64,000 nt of DNA from Pedobacter sp. ASV12 (GTDB lineage Bacteria; Bacteroidota; Bacteroidia; Sphingobacteriales; Sphingobacteriaceae), in the NCBI RefSeq assembly GCF_016429155.1, contig NZ_JAELUC010000001.1, positions 161,462 through 225,461 on the forward strand, read 5' to 3'. The position numbers and the translations under genes are program-made. Positions within the stretch are counted from its first letter, which is position 1. The number at the start of each line of letters is the position of its first letter. Below the pieces are notes generated by a model, which was given only the letters and a program-made list of their open reading frames with translations, ran no database searches and was not told the DNA's origin. This document shows positions 44,151 to 52,109 of the stretch, piece after piece.

Positions 44151-44993
44151 TTAGTTAAACACCTGTAAACTACCATCAAAAGCTGCCCAAACCATATACG
44201 GATGAGAGTCGCAATGGTAAATTTCGCCCTTAGCCGAGATTCCGATCACGCCGGCAAAGCCGTCGAATGCCTGCAGTTCGACAAAAGATTTGTCGCAGGC
44301 CTCTTTCAGGCTAAAGCCGTCGGTAACGCGGGTCACGATTTTGGCAGCCAAGGCGCCGCTTACAATGTCTTCGCCCACGCCGGTACACGAAATTCCGGCA
44401 AAATTGTTAGCAAAATTACCCGCTACCGTGGCCGAGTCGCTTACCCGACAAGGAATTTCGAAGCCTTTGCCTCCTGTTGAAGTTGCCGCCGCCAGGTTTC
44501 CGTTGGCATCCAAGGCTACGCAGCCTACCGTTCCTTTCCGGTCTTGCTGGTTTAATTTAGCCTCATATTCGGCCTGACGTTGCGGGGTAATTGGATTAAA
44601 ATAGTCGAAGTTGTTGGCTCTTGCAAAGGCTTGTGCGCCCTCGCCACTCAGTACCCGATCATCATAGGCCAATAGCTTTTCGGCTACCTCAATCGGGTTT
44701 TTTACATCTTCTAAATTGATAACGCCACTAAATTTTTGGGTCTGGCCATCCATCAAAGCCGCACTGAGCCTCACTTTGCCGTCGCTTTGGATCTGTGAAC
44801 CAATGCCCGCATTAAACAGCTCATTGTCTTCTAACAGGCCAACGGCATATACTACGGTTTCTAAAGCCGTATGCTTGGTCAGAAACTGGTGCGCTTGGGT
44901 TACAATCTGGGCCAAGGCATCTTGCTTGGCTTTTTTGGTTTCCTGGTTGGTGGCTGATTCGCTGAAAAAGCCGCCGTGTATGATTAGTTTCAT
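44151..44993 (-). CDS. Isoaspartyl peptidase/L-asparaginase (Ntn-hydrolase)
   Basis: A 280-residue plant-type asparaginase precursor with the autocleavage and nucleophile residue T155 in KGTVGCVAL, the N-terminal HGG (6-8) and NAGIGSQ. Family members split beta-aspartyl dipeptides. In the neighbourhood of cyanophycinase and cyanophycin synthetase, it probably cleaves beta-Asp-Arg into aspartate and arginine, the last step of cyanophycin breakdown. The next gene upstream is cphB, 121 bases away across a heptamer array. Confidence 0.9.
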   Translation of the reverse strand: MKLIIHGGFFSESATNQETKKAKQDALAQIVTQAHQFLTKHTALETVVYAVGLLEDNELFNAGIGSQIQSDGKVRLSAALMDGQTQKFSGVINLEDVKNPIEVAEKLLAYDDRVLSGEGAQAFARANNFDYFNPITPQRQAEYEAKLNQQDRKGTVGCVALDANGNLAAATSTGGKGFEIPCRVSDSATVAGNFANNFAGISCTGVGEDIVSGALAAKIVTRVTDGFSLKEACDKSFVELQAFDGFAGVIGISAKGEIYHCDSHPYMVWAAFDGSLQVFN

Positions 44994-45116
44994 CTGCGTA
45001 TTGCGTAGTGAGTATTGGGTATTGCGTTAGGGGTTTACGGGTCTTAGGCTTGGCGTTCAAAACGCATAATGCTATACGCTGACCGCTTCCCGCCACATGC
45101 TTAACGCTTATGGCTA
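44994..45116. repeat. Two degenerate heptamer arrays filling the cphB-peptidase gap
   Basis: Read in sevens from 44994: CTGCGTA, TTGCGTA, GTGAGTA, TTGGGTA, TTGCGTT, AGGGGTT. From 45061: AACGCAT, AATGCTA, TACGCTG, ACCGCTT, CCCGCCA, CATGCTT, AACGCTT, ATGGCTA, the last overlapping the cphB stop codon. The period is strictly seven within each part although the units differ. Confidence 0.7.
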
Positions 45117-45986
45117 GGCTGTAGGTATAACTTTTGGATGATGGATAACCAATTGATGGCTAACCAAGTCGTAAATATCGCCGTCGCACATCACATGTAC
45201 CACCATGTTCTTGATCGAAACCGGCTGTCCCATTTCTACATCGGTTAGGTTGGTATCGGCCATAAAACGGCCATCTACCAAAATGACCATACCCGAGCCA
45301 ATGGCTTCCATGGTATTGTTGTGGATGTACAGCCCGGTATCTTCGCCCAAGCCAATGCCCAAAATACCTGGATTACTGGCCGTAGCGTACAACAAACGGC
45401 CAATACGGCCACGCTGTACAAAATGGGTATCTACAATCACATCATCTATAAAACCGAGGCCACCAGTAATTTTTACTTCGCCCTTTAGCAAAGCATCTTT
45501 GCTGCTGCCCTGGTAAATCATGTTCTTAGAGCTGGCGGCGGCACCTGCCGAAGTTCCGGCAATGACAAAATCAGTGTTTTCGTATTTGTCTAACAAAATA
45601 CGGTGGATCTCGGTGCCTCCAAAAATAGACGATAGGCGCAATTGGTCGCCACCAGTAAAAATAATGACGTCGGCCTGTTTAATGCGCGCAGCATTTTCGG
45701 GATTGTTGGCCTCCTCGCGGCTACCAATATTCAGCACTCCGATATTATGCACATCGAGCTGCGCAAATGCCTTGATGTATTCTTCGCCAACTTTTTCAGG
45801 AATAAGCGATGCGGTGGTCATGATTTCGAAACGCGAATCGTGGCCTTTAATTGATTCGGTGGTAATCCGCTTTAAGATTCCACGCTCAAAAAAGTTCATG
45901 TTCTGTGGCAATCCGAATTGCGTTTCGGCAAAGCTTCCCGTATCTATTGCGCCGCCTATGATGATTAATTTTCCTTTTGGAGCCAT
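45114..45986 (-). CDS. cphB: Cyanophycinase
   Basis: A 290-residue serine peptidase of family S51. The nucleophile is S146 in AGTSAGAAA, after the ADVIIFTGGDQLRL segment (105-118) and before the GLGFIDDVIVDTHF core. Cyanophycinase cuts the poly-Asp backbone polymer with Arg side chains into beta-Asp-Arg dipeptides. Here it is divergent from cphA and upstream of the isoaspartyl peptidase that would finish the job. Length is typical. Confidence 0.93.
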   Translation of the reverse strand: MAPKGKLIIIGGAIDTGSFAETQFGLPQNMNFFERGILKRITTESIKGHDSRFEIMTTASLIPEKVGEEYIKAFAQLDVHNIGVLNIGSREEANNPENAARIKQADVIIFTGGDQLRLSSIFGGTEIHRILLDKYENTDFVIAGTSAGAAASSKNMIYQGSSKDALLKGEVKITGGLGFIDDVIVDTHFVQRGRIGRLLYATASNPGILGIGLGEDTGLYIHNNTMEAIGSGMVILVDGRFMADTNLTDVEMGQPVSIKNMVVHVMCDGDIYDLVSHQLVIHHPKVIPTA

Positions 45987-46014
45987 CGTACCTGTGTAAA
46001 TGTTGCTAAAATGC

Positions 46015-46022
46015 CAAATATA
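46015..46022 (-). promoter_or_regulatory. Candidate -7 box of cphB
   Basis: Minus-strand TATATTTG matches TAnnTTTG, 28 bases upstream of the cphB start, in the 257-bp cphB-cphA divergent region. The -33 position is only weakly matched. Confidence 0.35.
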
Positions 46023-46243
46023 TGCGCATTAGCCTAATATTTAACAGTATTTTTATCAATATTACACTTTTAATTAACAATCAAAGCAGAATTTGGAAGC
46101 CCGATGAACAAGTTTAATTGCAGGGGGCCACAGTTAATTTGAATTTTTTTTTATACTTTAAGCTGAGGTTTGTCGGGCTCGCCCGAAACCGATAATCTCC
46201 CCACCTCAACAACGCATTCAAAAAAAACAATTTTATACCATAA

Positions 46244-48862
46244 ATGAAGATATTAGGCATACAGGTTTTACGGGGACCAAATATTTGGTCGGTGAATAGA
46301 AAAAAATTAATCCAGATGCGCCTGGACCTCGAAGATATGGAGCAAAAGCCCACCAACCTCATCGAAGGATTTAGGGAGCGTATAGAAAAGCTGATTCCCA
46401 CCCTGCACAGCCACAGGTGCTCTAAGGGTGCACCAGGTGGTTTTTTAGCGCGGGTAGAAGAGGGAACCTGGATGGGTCATGTGATTGAGCATATTGCGCT
46501 CGAGATACAGACCTTGGCGGGCATGGATACGGGCTTTGGCCGTACCAGGCAAACCAAAACCGAAGGCATCTACAACGTGGTGTTCAGTTACCTGGAAGAA
46601 AAGGCTGGGGTTTATGCCGCCGAAGCCTCGGTGCGCATCGCTGAAGCATTGATCGGCAACAAAGAATACGATTTGGAACACGACATTCACCGCATGCGCG
46701 AACTGCGCGAATCGGAACGCTTGGGCCCAAGTACCGGCTCTATTGTGGATGAGGCGATTGCGCGCGATATTCCATGGATCAGGCTTAACAAAGGTTCTTT
46801 GGTACAATTAGGTTATGGCAAAAACCAGGTGCGTTTTCGCGCTACCATGACCGAGCGTACCAGCAGCATTGCAGTTGATATTGCCGGCAACAAAGACGAA
46901 ACCAAGCGTTTGCTGGAAGATGCTGCCATTCCGGTAGCCAAAGGCGTAACGGTAACCACCCTCGATGATGTGCACGAAGCCATTAAAAAAGTAGGCTTCC
47001 CCTTGGTGTTTAAACCCCTGGATGGCAACCATGGCCGTGGCGCCACCATTAACGTCAAAACCGAAGAAGCAGCGATTGCCGCTTTCCACTATGCCAAAGA
47101 ACATTCCAGAAGGATTATTGTAGAACGCTTCATTACCGGCCACGACTTTAGGGTATTGGTGATCGACCATAAAATGGTAGCCGCCGCGCTGCGTGTGCCC
47201 GCCCATGTAAAAGGCGATGGCAAACAGACCATCCAGGCGCTTATTGATGAAGAAAACGCCGATCCGCGCCGTGGCTATGGCCATGAAAACGTGCTCACCG
47301 AAATCAATGTAGACCGCGATACGCTAGACCTGCTCGAAAAGAAAGGCTATACCTTGGAAACCGTGCCTCCGAAAGGCGAAGTGGTTTACCTCAAGTCGAC
47401 GGCCAACCTGAGCACCGGCGGTACTTCTATAGACGTGACCGATCAGGTACATCCGCAAAACGTATTCAACTGCGAACGTATTTCGAGAATTATAGGCCTG
47501 GATATTTGTGGCATCGACATTATGGCGCAGAACCTTACCGAACCCCTCACCGAAAACGGAGGCGTGATTTTAGAAGTAAATGCCGCGCCAGGCTTTAGGA
47601 TGCACCTCGCGCCAAGCGAAGGCCTGCCCCGCAATGTGGCCGCTCCGGTAATAGACATGCTTTATCCGCCAGGCAAAGATGCCCGCATTCCGATTATCGC
47701 AGTAACCGGCACCAACGGTAAAACCACCACCACCCGCCTCATTGCGCACATTGTAAAAAACAATGGCAGCCGCGTAGGCTTTACCACCTCCGATGGCATC
47801 TACGTGCAGAATACCATGTTGATGAAGGGCGATACCACCGGCCCTTTTAGCGCCGAGTTTATTTTAAAGGATCCAACAGTTGAAGTAGCCGTACTTGAAA
47901 CCGCCCGTGGCGGTATTTTGCGTTCAGGGCTGGGCTTTAACAAATGTGATATTGGTGTAGTTACCAATATCCAGGAAGACCACTTGGGCATTTCAGACAT
48001 CCACAACCTCGACGATCTGACCCGCGTGAAAGCCGTGATTATTGGTGCCGTCAAAAGAAACGGCTGGGCCGTGCTCAATGCCGACAATGCCTACTGCCTG
48101 AAGATTGCGGCCAGCGCCGATTGCAATGTGGCCTATTTTAGCATGGACGAGAAAAATCCGGTCATTAAGGAGCATTGCAAAAAAGGAGGCATTGCCGCCA
48201 TTTACGAAAACGGTTTCGTGACCATTAAAAAAGGCGATTGGAAAATCCGCGTGGAAAAAGCCACGCATATTCCACTTACGTTTAACGGTACAGTCGATTT
48301 CATGATCCAAAATGTATTGGCCGCTACGCTCACCACTTTTTTGTGGGGCTATAAAACCGAAGATATCCGCACTTCATTAGAAACCTTCATTCCGTCGGCC
48401 GCGCTTACGCCGGGCAGGATGAACATCTTCAAGTTCAAGGACTTTAAGGTGTTGGTCGATTTTGCGCATAATCCCGATGGTTTTAACGGCGTAAAAACCT
48501 ACCTGCAAACCGTTGAGGCCAGCGAGCATGTGGGCGTAATTTCGGGTACCGGCGACAGAAGGGACGAAGACATTATCGAAACCGCTCGCATTGCCGCGCA
48601 AATGTTTGATCGGGTAATCATTTGCCAAGAGAAATACCTGCGCGGACGCAAACAGCAGGAGCTGATCGATTTATTGCTTACCGGCTTAAAAGAGGTAAAA
48701 CCAGACATCCAGATCGACATTAACAACCATGGCGACGACTGCCTGAAAAACCTAATCCATACAGCCAAGCCGGGCTCTTTCATTACCATTTTAAGCGATA
48801 CCATAGATAACGCGATTAAAAAAGTAACCCATTACCTGGACCAGGAACTCGAACAGAAATAA
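46244..48862 (+). CDS. cphA: Cyanophycin synthetase
   Basis: An 872-residue enzyme, the full CphA1 length. An N-terminal domain (1 to about 160) is followed by an ATP-grasp domain with FKPLDGNHGRGAT (256-268), which adds Asp to the backbone, and by a Mur-ligase-like domain with the P-loop TGTNGKTTT (488-496), which adds Arg to the side chains. Both ATP sites look intact, unlike CphA2 forms. The polymer stores nitrogen, carbon and energy as granules. It is divergent from cphB. The gene stops 4 bases before a strong hairpin. Confidence 0.95.
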   Translation: MKILGIQVLRGPNIWSVNRKKLIQMRLDLEDMEQKPTNLIEGFRERIEKLIPTLHSHRCSKGAPGGFLARVEEGTWMGHVIEHIALEIQTLAGMDTGFGRTRQTKTEGIYNVVFSYLEEKAGVYAAEASVRIAEALIGNKEYDLEHDIHRMRELRESERLGPSTGSIVDEAIARDIPWIRLNKGSLVQLGYGKNQVRFRATMTERTSSIAVDIAGNKDETKRLLEDAAIPVAKGVTVTTLDDVHEAIKKVGFPLVFKPLDGNHGRGATINVKTEEAAIAAFHYAKEHSRRIIVERFITGHDFRVLVIDHKMVAAALRVPAHVKGDGKQTIQALIDEENADPRRGYGHENVLTEINVDRDTLDLLEKKGYTLETVPPKGEVVYLKSTANLSTGGTSIDVTDQVHPQNVFNCERISRIIGLDICGIDIMAQNLTEPLTENGGVILEVNAAPGFRMHLAPSEGLPRNVAAPVIDMLYPPGKDARIPIIAVTGTNGKTTTTRLIAHIVKNNGSRVGFTTSDGIYVQNTMLMKGDTTGPFSAEFILKDPTVEVAVLETARGGILRSGLGFNKCDIGVVTNIQEDHLGISDIHNLDDLTRVKAVIIGAVKRNGWAVLNADNAYCLKIAASADCNVAYFSMDEKNPVIKEHCKKGGIAAIYENGFVTIKKGDWKIRVEKATHIPLTFNGTVDFMIQNVLAATLTTFLWGYKTEDIRTSLETFIPSAALTPGRMNIFKFKDFKVLVDFAHNPDGFNGVKTYLQTVEASEHVGVISGTGDRRDEDIIETARIAAQMFDRVIICQEKYLRGRKQQELIDLLLTGLKEVKPDIQIDINNHGDDCLKNLIHTAKPGSFITILSDTIDNAIKKVTHYLDQELEQK

Positions 48863-48866
48863 AAAA

Positions 48867-48897
48867 ACAAAGTCCCGATGCAACATCGGGACTTTGT
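48867..48897 (-). terminator. Terminator of the DUF2383 gene
   Basis: A perfect 14-base stem with a three-base loop (ACAAAGTCCCGATG arm) is followed on the minus strand by T7. It also abuts the cphA stop and may end that transcript too. Confidence 0.85.
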
Positions 48898-48918
48898 GAT
48901 TCTAGGGAGTTTTCAAAA

Positions 48919-49371
48919 CTACGCTTGGGAGTCTCTCAGTCTTTTAATTTCGTCGTGCGATTGCCTCAAAGCTACTTTTTGATCAGTGATCAGGCTCCTG
49001 ATGTTGGCCGGCAGCTCTTCTTCCAAAGCCATTTTGTAGGCTTTTTGAGCTGCATCTTCGCCAAATTCGCAGTTATTGAGCACTGTTTTTCTGTCGTTGC
49101 CCGTAAACACGGCTTTTACATCCATCCAGGCCCTGTATATTTTGCCCGATGTGGTGGTTCCTTCTTCGGCCTCTTCGCCCAATGCCTGTACTTCGGTAGC
49201 CAAAGCCATCTTATGTTGATGGCTCTCGCCAATCATCTTTACAAACAAAGCCTTTAAATCGGCATCGCCCTCTTTTAACTCTTTTATAGCCCGTTCATAG
49301 CCCGCCACTCTGTCGTTGTTAATTTGGATAAGGTCGTTCAGTACCTCTGCGCTTATTGTTTTCGTTTCCAT
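48919..49371 (-). CDS. DUF2383 ferritin-like four-helix protein
   Basis: About 150 residues from METKTISAEVLND at 49371 (the longer frame to 49401 adds ten odd residues). It is an all-helical PA2169/DUF2383-type protein; YERAIKELKEGDADLKALF and GESHQHKMALATEVQ resemble the ferritin-like helices that carry metal-binding Glu/His in relatives. Function is not known; relatives are often stress-linked. Confidence 0.85.
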   Translation of the reverse strand: METKTISAEVLNDLIQINNDRVAGYERAIKELKEGDADLKALFVKMIGESHQHKMALATEVQALGEEAEEGTTTSGKIYRAWMDVKAVFTGNDRKTVLNNCEFGEDAAQKAYKMALEEELPANIRSLITDQKVALRQSHDEIKRLRDSQA

Positions 49372-49485
49372 AATTCTACTGCTTTTAGTGTAGTTAAACA
49401 ACAGAGACCTTGAGCCAAAAGTTTAAAGAAGCTTAGCGCATTTGGGAATGTGTTCAAATTGCAAAAGCTTTGATATATTTAGGCC

Positions 49486-50052
49486 ATGTATCCCAATTTT
49501 ATTCAGCATATTAAACGTTACGTATCGTTAACCGACGATGAAACTTCCTTATTGCTGCAGCAAATCAAACCTTTAACCCCCAAAAAGAAGGAATTGCTGT
49601 TACAGGAAGGCCAGATTTGCAGGTATCATTATTTTGTAGAACAGGGTTGCCTGCGCATGTTTTTTGTGAACGACAAAGGCACCGAGCAGATTGTACAATT
49701 CGCACTGGAAAACTGGTGGATAGCCGACTACATGAGTTTCAGCACACAGCATCCATCCAACTTTTCCATCCAGGCGGTAGAAGCCTCCCAGATTGTGGGC
49801 ATTGCCAGCAGTCGGCAAGACGAGCTTTTTAGGCAGCTGCCACAGCTGGAGCGCTATTTCAGGATCATGATGCAAAGGGCTTATGCGGCAGCACAAATGC
49901 GGGTCAAGTACTTCCACGATTTTACCAAGGAAGAAAGCTACCAGCATTTTGTTACGCTATTCCCCGATTTTGTACAGCGCATTCCGCAGTATATGCTGGC
50001 TTCCTATCTGGGCATCACACCCGAATACCTGAGCGAGCTGCGCAAAAAATAG
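49486..50052 (+). CDS. Crp/Fnr-family transcriptional regulator
   Basis: A 188-residue regulator. The cyclic-nucleotide-binding-like barrel spans about residues 20-120 (LLLQEGQICRYHYFVEQGCLR) without Fnr-type cysteines, and a helix-turn-helix lies at the end (YMLASYLGITPEYLSELRKK, 169-188). It is shorter than CRP, as is usual for this Bacteroidota subgroup. The gene 92 bases downstream (AhpD-like) has a palindrome at 50078-50093 in the position of an activator site. Confidence 0.88.
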   Translation: MYPNFIQHIKRYVSLTDDETSLLLQQIKPLTPKKKELLLQEGQICRYHYFVEQGCLRMFFVNDKGTEQIVQFALENWWIADYMSFSTQHPSNFSIQAVEASQIVGIASSRQDELFRQLPQLERYFRIMMQRAYAAAQMRVKYFHDFTKEESYQHFVTLFPDFVQRIPQYMLASYLGITPEYLSELRKK

Positions 50053-50077
50053 GCTATTGGCCACTCTGTTTTTATTT

Positions 50078-50093
50078 CTTAAACTGGTTTAAG
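50078..50093. promoter_or_regulatory. Palindrome CTTAAAC-TG-GTTTAAG, candidate Crp/Fnr site
   Basis: Seven-base arms and a 2-bp spacer are centred about 43 bases before the predicted transcription start of the AhpD-like gene, just after the Crp/Fnr-like gene. The layout fits a class II activator. Confidence 0.55.
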
Positions 50094-50114
50094 TTTTTAC
50101 CGGTGCATGTAGCC

Positions 50115-50122
50115 TAATTTTG
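50115..50122 (+). promoter_or_regulatory. Candidate -7 box of the AhpD-like gene
   Basis: TAATTTTG matches TAnnTTTG, 22 bases before the ATG at 50145. The -33 element is poor, consistent with activator dependence. Confidence 0.45.
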
Positions 50123-50144
50123 GTTCATCATTTAAAATAAAGTT

Positions 50145-50585
50145 ATGAACCCAAGATTTAATATCGCCGAACTAGAGCCGGCTGGCTATAAAGCCATGCT
50201 GGGCCTAGAAAATTACCTGGCTACCACCAAATTAGACAAAATGCACAAGGAACTGATCAAGATCAGGACTTCGCAAATCAACGGCTGTGCCTTTTGTATT
50301 GATATGCATACCAAAGACGCCCGCAAATATGGCGAAACCGAGCAGCGCATCTACCTGTTAAACGCCTGGCGCGAAACCAACCTGTTTAATGAGGAAGAAA
50401 GAGTTGTTTTGGCTTTGGCCGAAGAAATGGCACTGATTGCCAATGGCGGGCTTTCGGAGGAAACCTTTCAAAAAGCAAAAGCACTGTTTGATGATAATTA
50501 CATTGCCCAACTGATGATGGTTGCTGTAACTATCAATGCCTGGAACAGAATTGCCATCGGTACCCATTTGCAGCCTGCACAATAA
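50145..50585 (+). CDS. Carboxymuconolactone decarboxylase/AhpD-like protein
   Basis: A 146-residue member of the CMD/AhpD fold with the redox motif C48-x-x-C51 and H55 in CAFCIDMHTKDARKYG, as in alkylhydroperoxidase-type subunits. It probably reduces peroxides or acts with a thiol partner. It is placed behind a Crp/Fnr-like regulator that likely controls it. Confidence 0.92.
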   Translation: MNPRFNIAELEPAGYKAMLGLENYLATTKLDKMHKELIKIRTSQINGCAFCIDMHTKDARKYGETEQRIYLLNAWRETNLFNEEERVVLALAEEMALIANGGLSEETFQKAKALFDDNYIAQLMMVAVTINAWNRIAIGTHLQPAQ

Positions 50586-50595
50586 ATGCATCAAT

Positions 50596-50629
50596 AATAC
50601 TTGCGAAGCTTGAAGGCTTCGCAAGTGTT
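50596..50629. repeat. TTGCGAAG-type dispersed hairpin, copy 4
   Basis: AATACTTGCGAAGC and GCTTCGCAAGTGTT pair with one wobble. It fills the gap between the stops of two convergent genes (50585 and 50634). Confidence 0.8.
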
Positions 50630-50633
50630 TATG

Positions 50634-51206
50634 CTAGAGTTCTCCCTTTACAATTTTGGCCAAAGGAAAATAGCCCAGGGTAATCTCGTCTTCGGCCTCG
50701 ATATTGCCTGGCGTAAATTTCAAGGCATACTTTTTTTTGGTAGCCGAACTTAGGATGTCTTCTATTTCGAAAATATCGTCTACGTCTACGCCATACTTGT
50801 CGTCGATGTGCGAGGAGGCCCCGTCAAACCAGGTTTGTTTATAAAAAGCCGTTTCTTTGGCGGTTGCGATGGCTACCGCCTTTTGGTCGGCTACCACCAA
50901 CATTTTGTAGTGCAGTTCGTCGAATTCGTTTTTGCGATAGCCCCCCAGGTTGAGAAAGAACAAGCTGTTCGGGTCAGTTTTGGGATGGCCTTTTTCAACC
51001 ACTTCTATCCTATAGTTGCCCACCTTACTCACTACGCGCCAGGCATCGATATGGATCTTGCCTTTGGCTTCGGGCCAAAATTCTACCATTTCCGGAACCA
51101 GCTCTTTTAGGGAGTTGGCAATGCCGAAAAAAACATCGTGCTGTTCGGTATGCCTCCTGGCTGGCCGACAACCCAAAAGAACCATAAACAACTGTGGATT
51201 TTGCAT
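50634..51206 (-). CDS. DUF1543 protein
   Basis: A 190-residue protein. The start LFMVLLGCRPARRHTEQHDVFFG and IANSLKELVPEMVEFWPEA (about residues 6-47) are the DUF1543 signature, and a similar repeat-like half follows with KTDPNSLFFLNLGGYRKNEFDELH. There is no signal peptide. No activity is known for the family. It is divergent from the CREST-like membrane gene. Confidence 0.85.
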   Translation of the reverse strand: MQNPQLFMVLLGCRPARRHTEQHDVFFGIANSLKELVPEMVEFWPEAKGKIHIDAWRVVSKVGNYRIEVVEKGHPKTDPNSLFFLNLGGYRKNEFDELHYKMLVVADQKAVAIATAKETAFYKQTWFDGASSHIDDKYGVDVDDIFEIEDILSSATKKKYALKFTPGNIEAEDEITLGYFPLAKIVKGEL

Positions 51207-51321
51207 TTGCTTGAGCTATTGAGTATTTTAAAGGCACAATTTCGTCAATTGTACGGGTTCATCAAAATAAATCAAAACATTTGGAATCGCGCTGCGTTTC
51301 TAAAAGAAATCCATCATTGTT

Positions 51322-52014
51322 ATGCTAGCACTTCAACGCCCGCCAGACGGTGGAACGCTTTACACGGAAACCAATTTGCAGCACTTTTTTCCGGAGCCGC
51401 TCAATGCCATTACTTCCTGCTTTTTTCTGGCTATTGCCTTTTACTGGACTATAAGGCTATGGAAAGACTATAAATCGCATATGTTTTTAACCTACTGTTT
51501 GGTGTTGCTTTATATCGGAGGCATTGGGGGTACTACCTATCATGCTTTTAGGCAGTGGCGAATGTTTATCATGATGGACTGGATGCCGATTATGCTGCTG
51601 TGTATATCGGCTGGGGTTTATTTTTTGGCGCAGCTTTTCAGGTGGTATTATGCGGTATTGCTGGTATTGGCTTATGTGGCTTTGCAGTTCTTTTTCAGGA
51701 GCATGGTTACCCACGATAAAATGCAGTTGTTCATCAACATCAATTACGCCATGATGGCGGCCTTGGTGCTCCTACCGGTATTGGGCTACCTGATCAGCAC
51801 CCGATGGAAAAACGGCAAATGGGTGGGCATGGCTTTGTTCGCTTTTATCATTGCGCTTACTTTTCGCATTGCCGATCAATGGGAATGGCTAAGCACAGGC
51901 ACGCATTTTCTGTGGCACACCTTTGGCGCCATGGCCTCATTCTGCATGTTCAACTATATTTACTTGACCAACGCTAGAGAGGTGGAAGGCGAAAAACTAA
52001 AGCTGAAAGGCTAA
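51322..52014 (+). CDS. Seven-helix membrane protein, CREST (ceramidase-like) type
   Basis: A 230-residue protein with seven hydrophobic segments. The polar residues TYHAF near residue 75, MMDWMP near 87 and HFLWHTFGA near 205 occupy the positions expected for the Ser/His/Asp/HxxxH metal-hydrolase core of the CREST superfamily (alkaline ceramidases, PAQR receptors, Per1). If correct it would hydrolyse a lipid amide in the membrane. Sphingolipids are common in Sphingobacteriaceae, which fits but does not prove it. Confidence 0.65.
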   Translation: MLALQRPPDGGTLYTETNLQHFFPEPLNAITSCFFLAIAFYWTIRLWKDYKSHMFLTYCLVLLYIGGIGGTTYHAFRQWRMFIMMDWMPIMLLCISAGVYFLAQLFRWYYAVLLVLAYVALQFFFRSMVTHDKMQLFININYAMMAALVLLPVLGYLISTRWKNGKWVGMALFAFIIALTFRIADQWEWLSTGTHFLWHTFGAMASFCMFNYIYLTNAREVEGEKLKLKG

Positions 52015-52039
52015 AGCGAAGAGGTCAAATGGAAGTTTT

Positions 52040-52109
52040 CAGTTGGCAGCATGTCATCCGATTTAGCCGTTGACTAGTGGCTAATGAGCCTTCCGGCTTC
52101 CGACTAAAA
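52040..52109. repeat. Degenerate heptamer array
   Basis: Read in sevens from 52040: CAGTTGG, CAGCATG, TCATCCG, ATTTAGC, CGTTGAC, TAGTGGC, TAATGAG, CCTTCCG, GCTTCCG, ACTAAAA. Adjacent units resemble one another (TAGTGGC/TAATGAG, CCTTCCG/GCTTCCG). It fills the gap between convergent genes. Confidence 0.45.

Noticed and set aside
44994..45116. Heptamer array as a CRISPR array
   Set aside because: Units are seven bases with no spacers and there are no cas genes.
46808..47284. 158-residue minus-strand frame in cphA
   Set aside because: Shadow of the ATP-grasp region; no independent support.
48867..48897. Hairpin as the dedicated cphA terminator
   Set aside because: The T run is on the minus-strand side, so it primarily ends the DUF2383 transcript; effect on cphA is possible but secondary.
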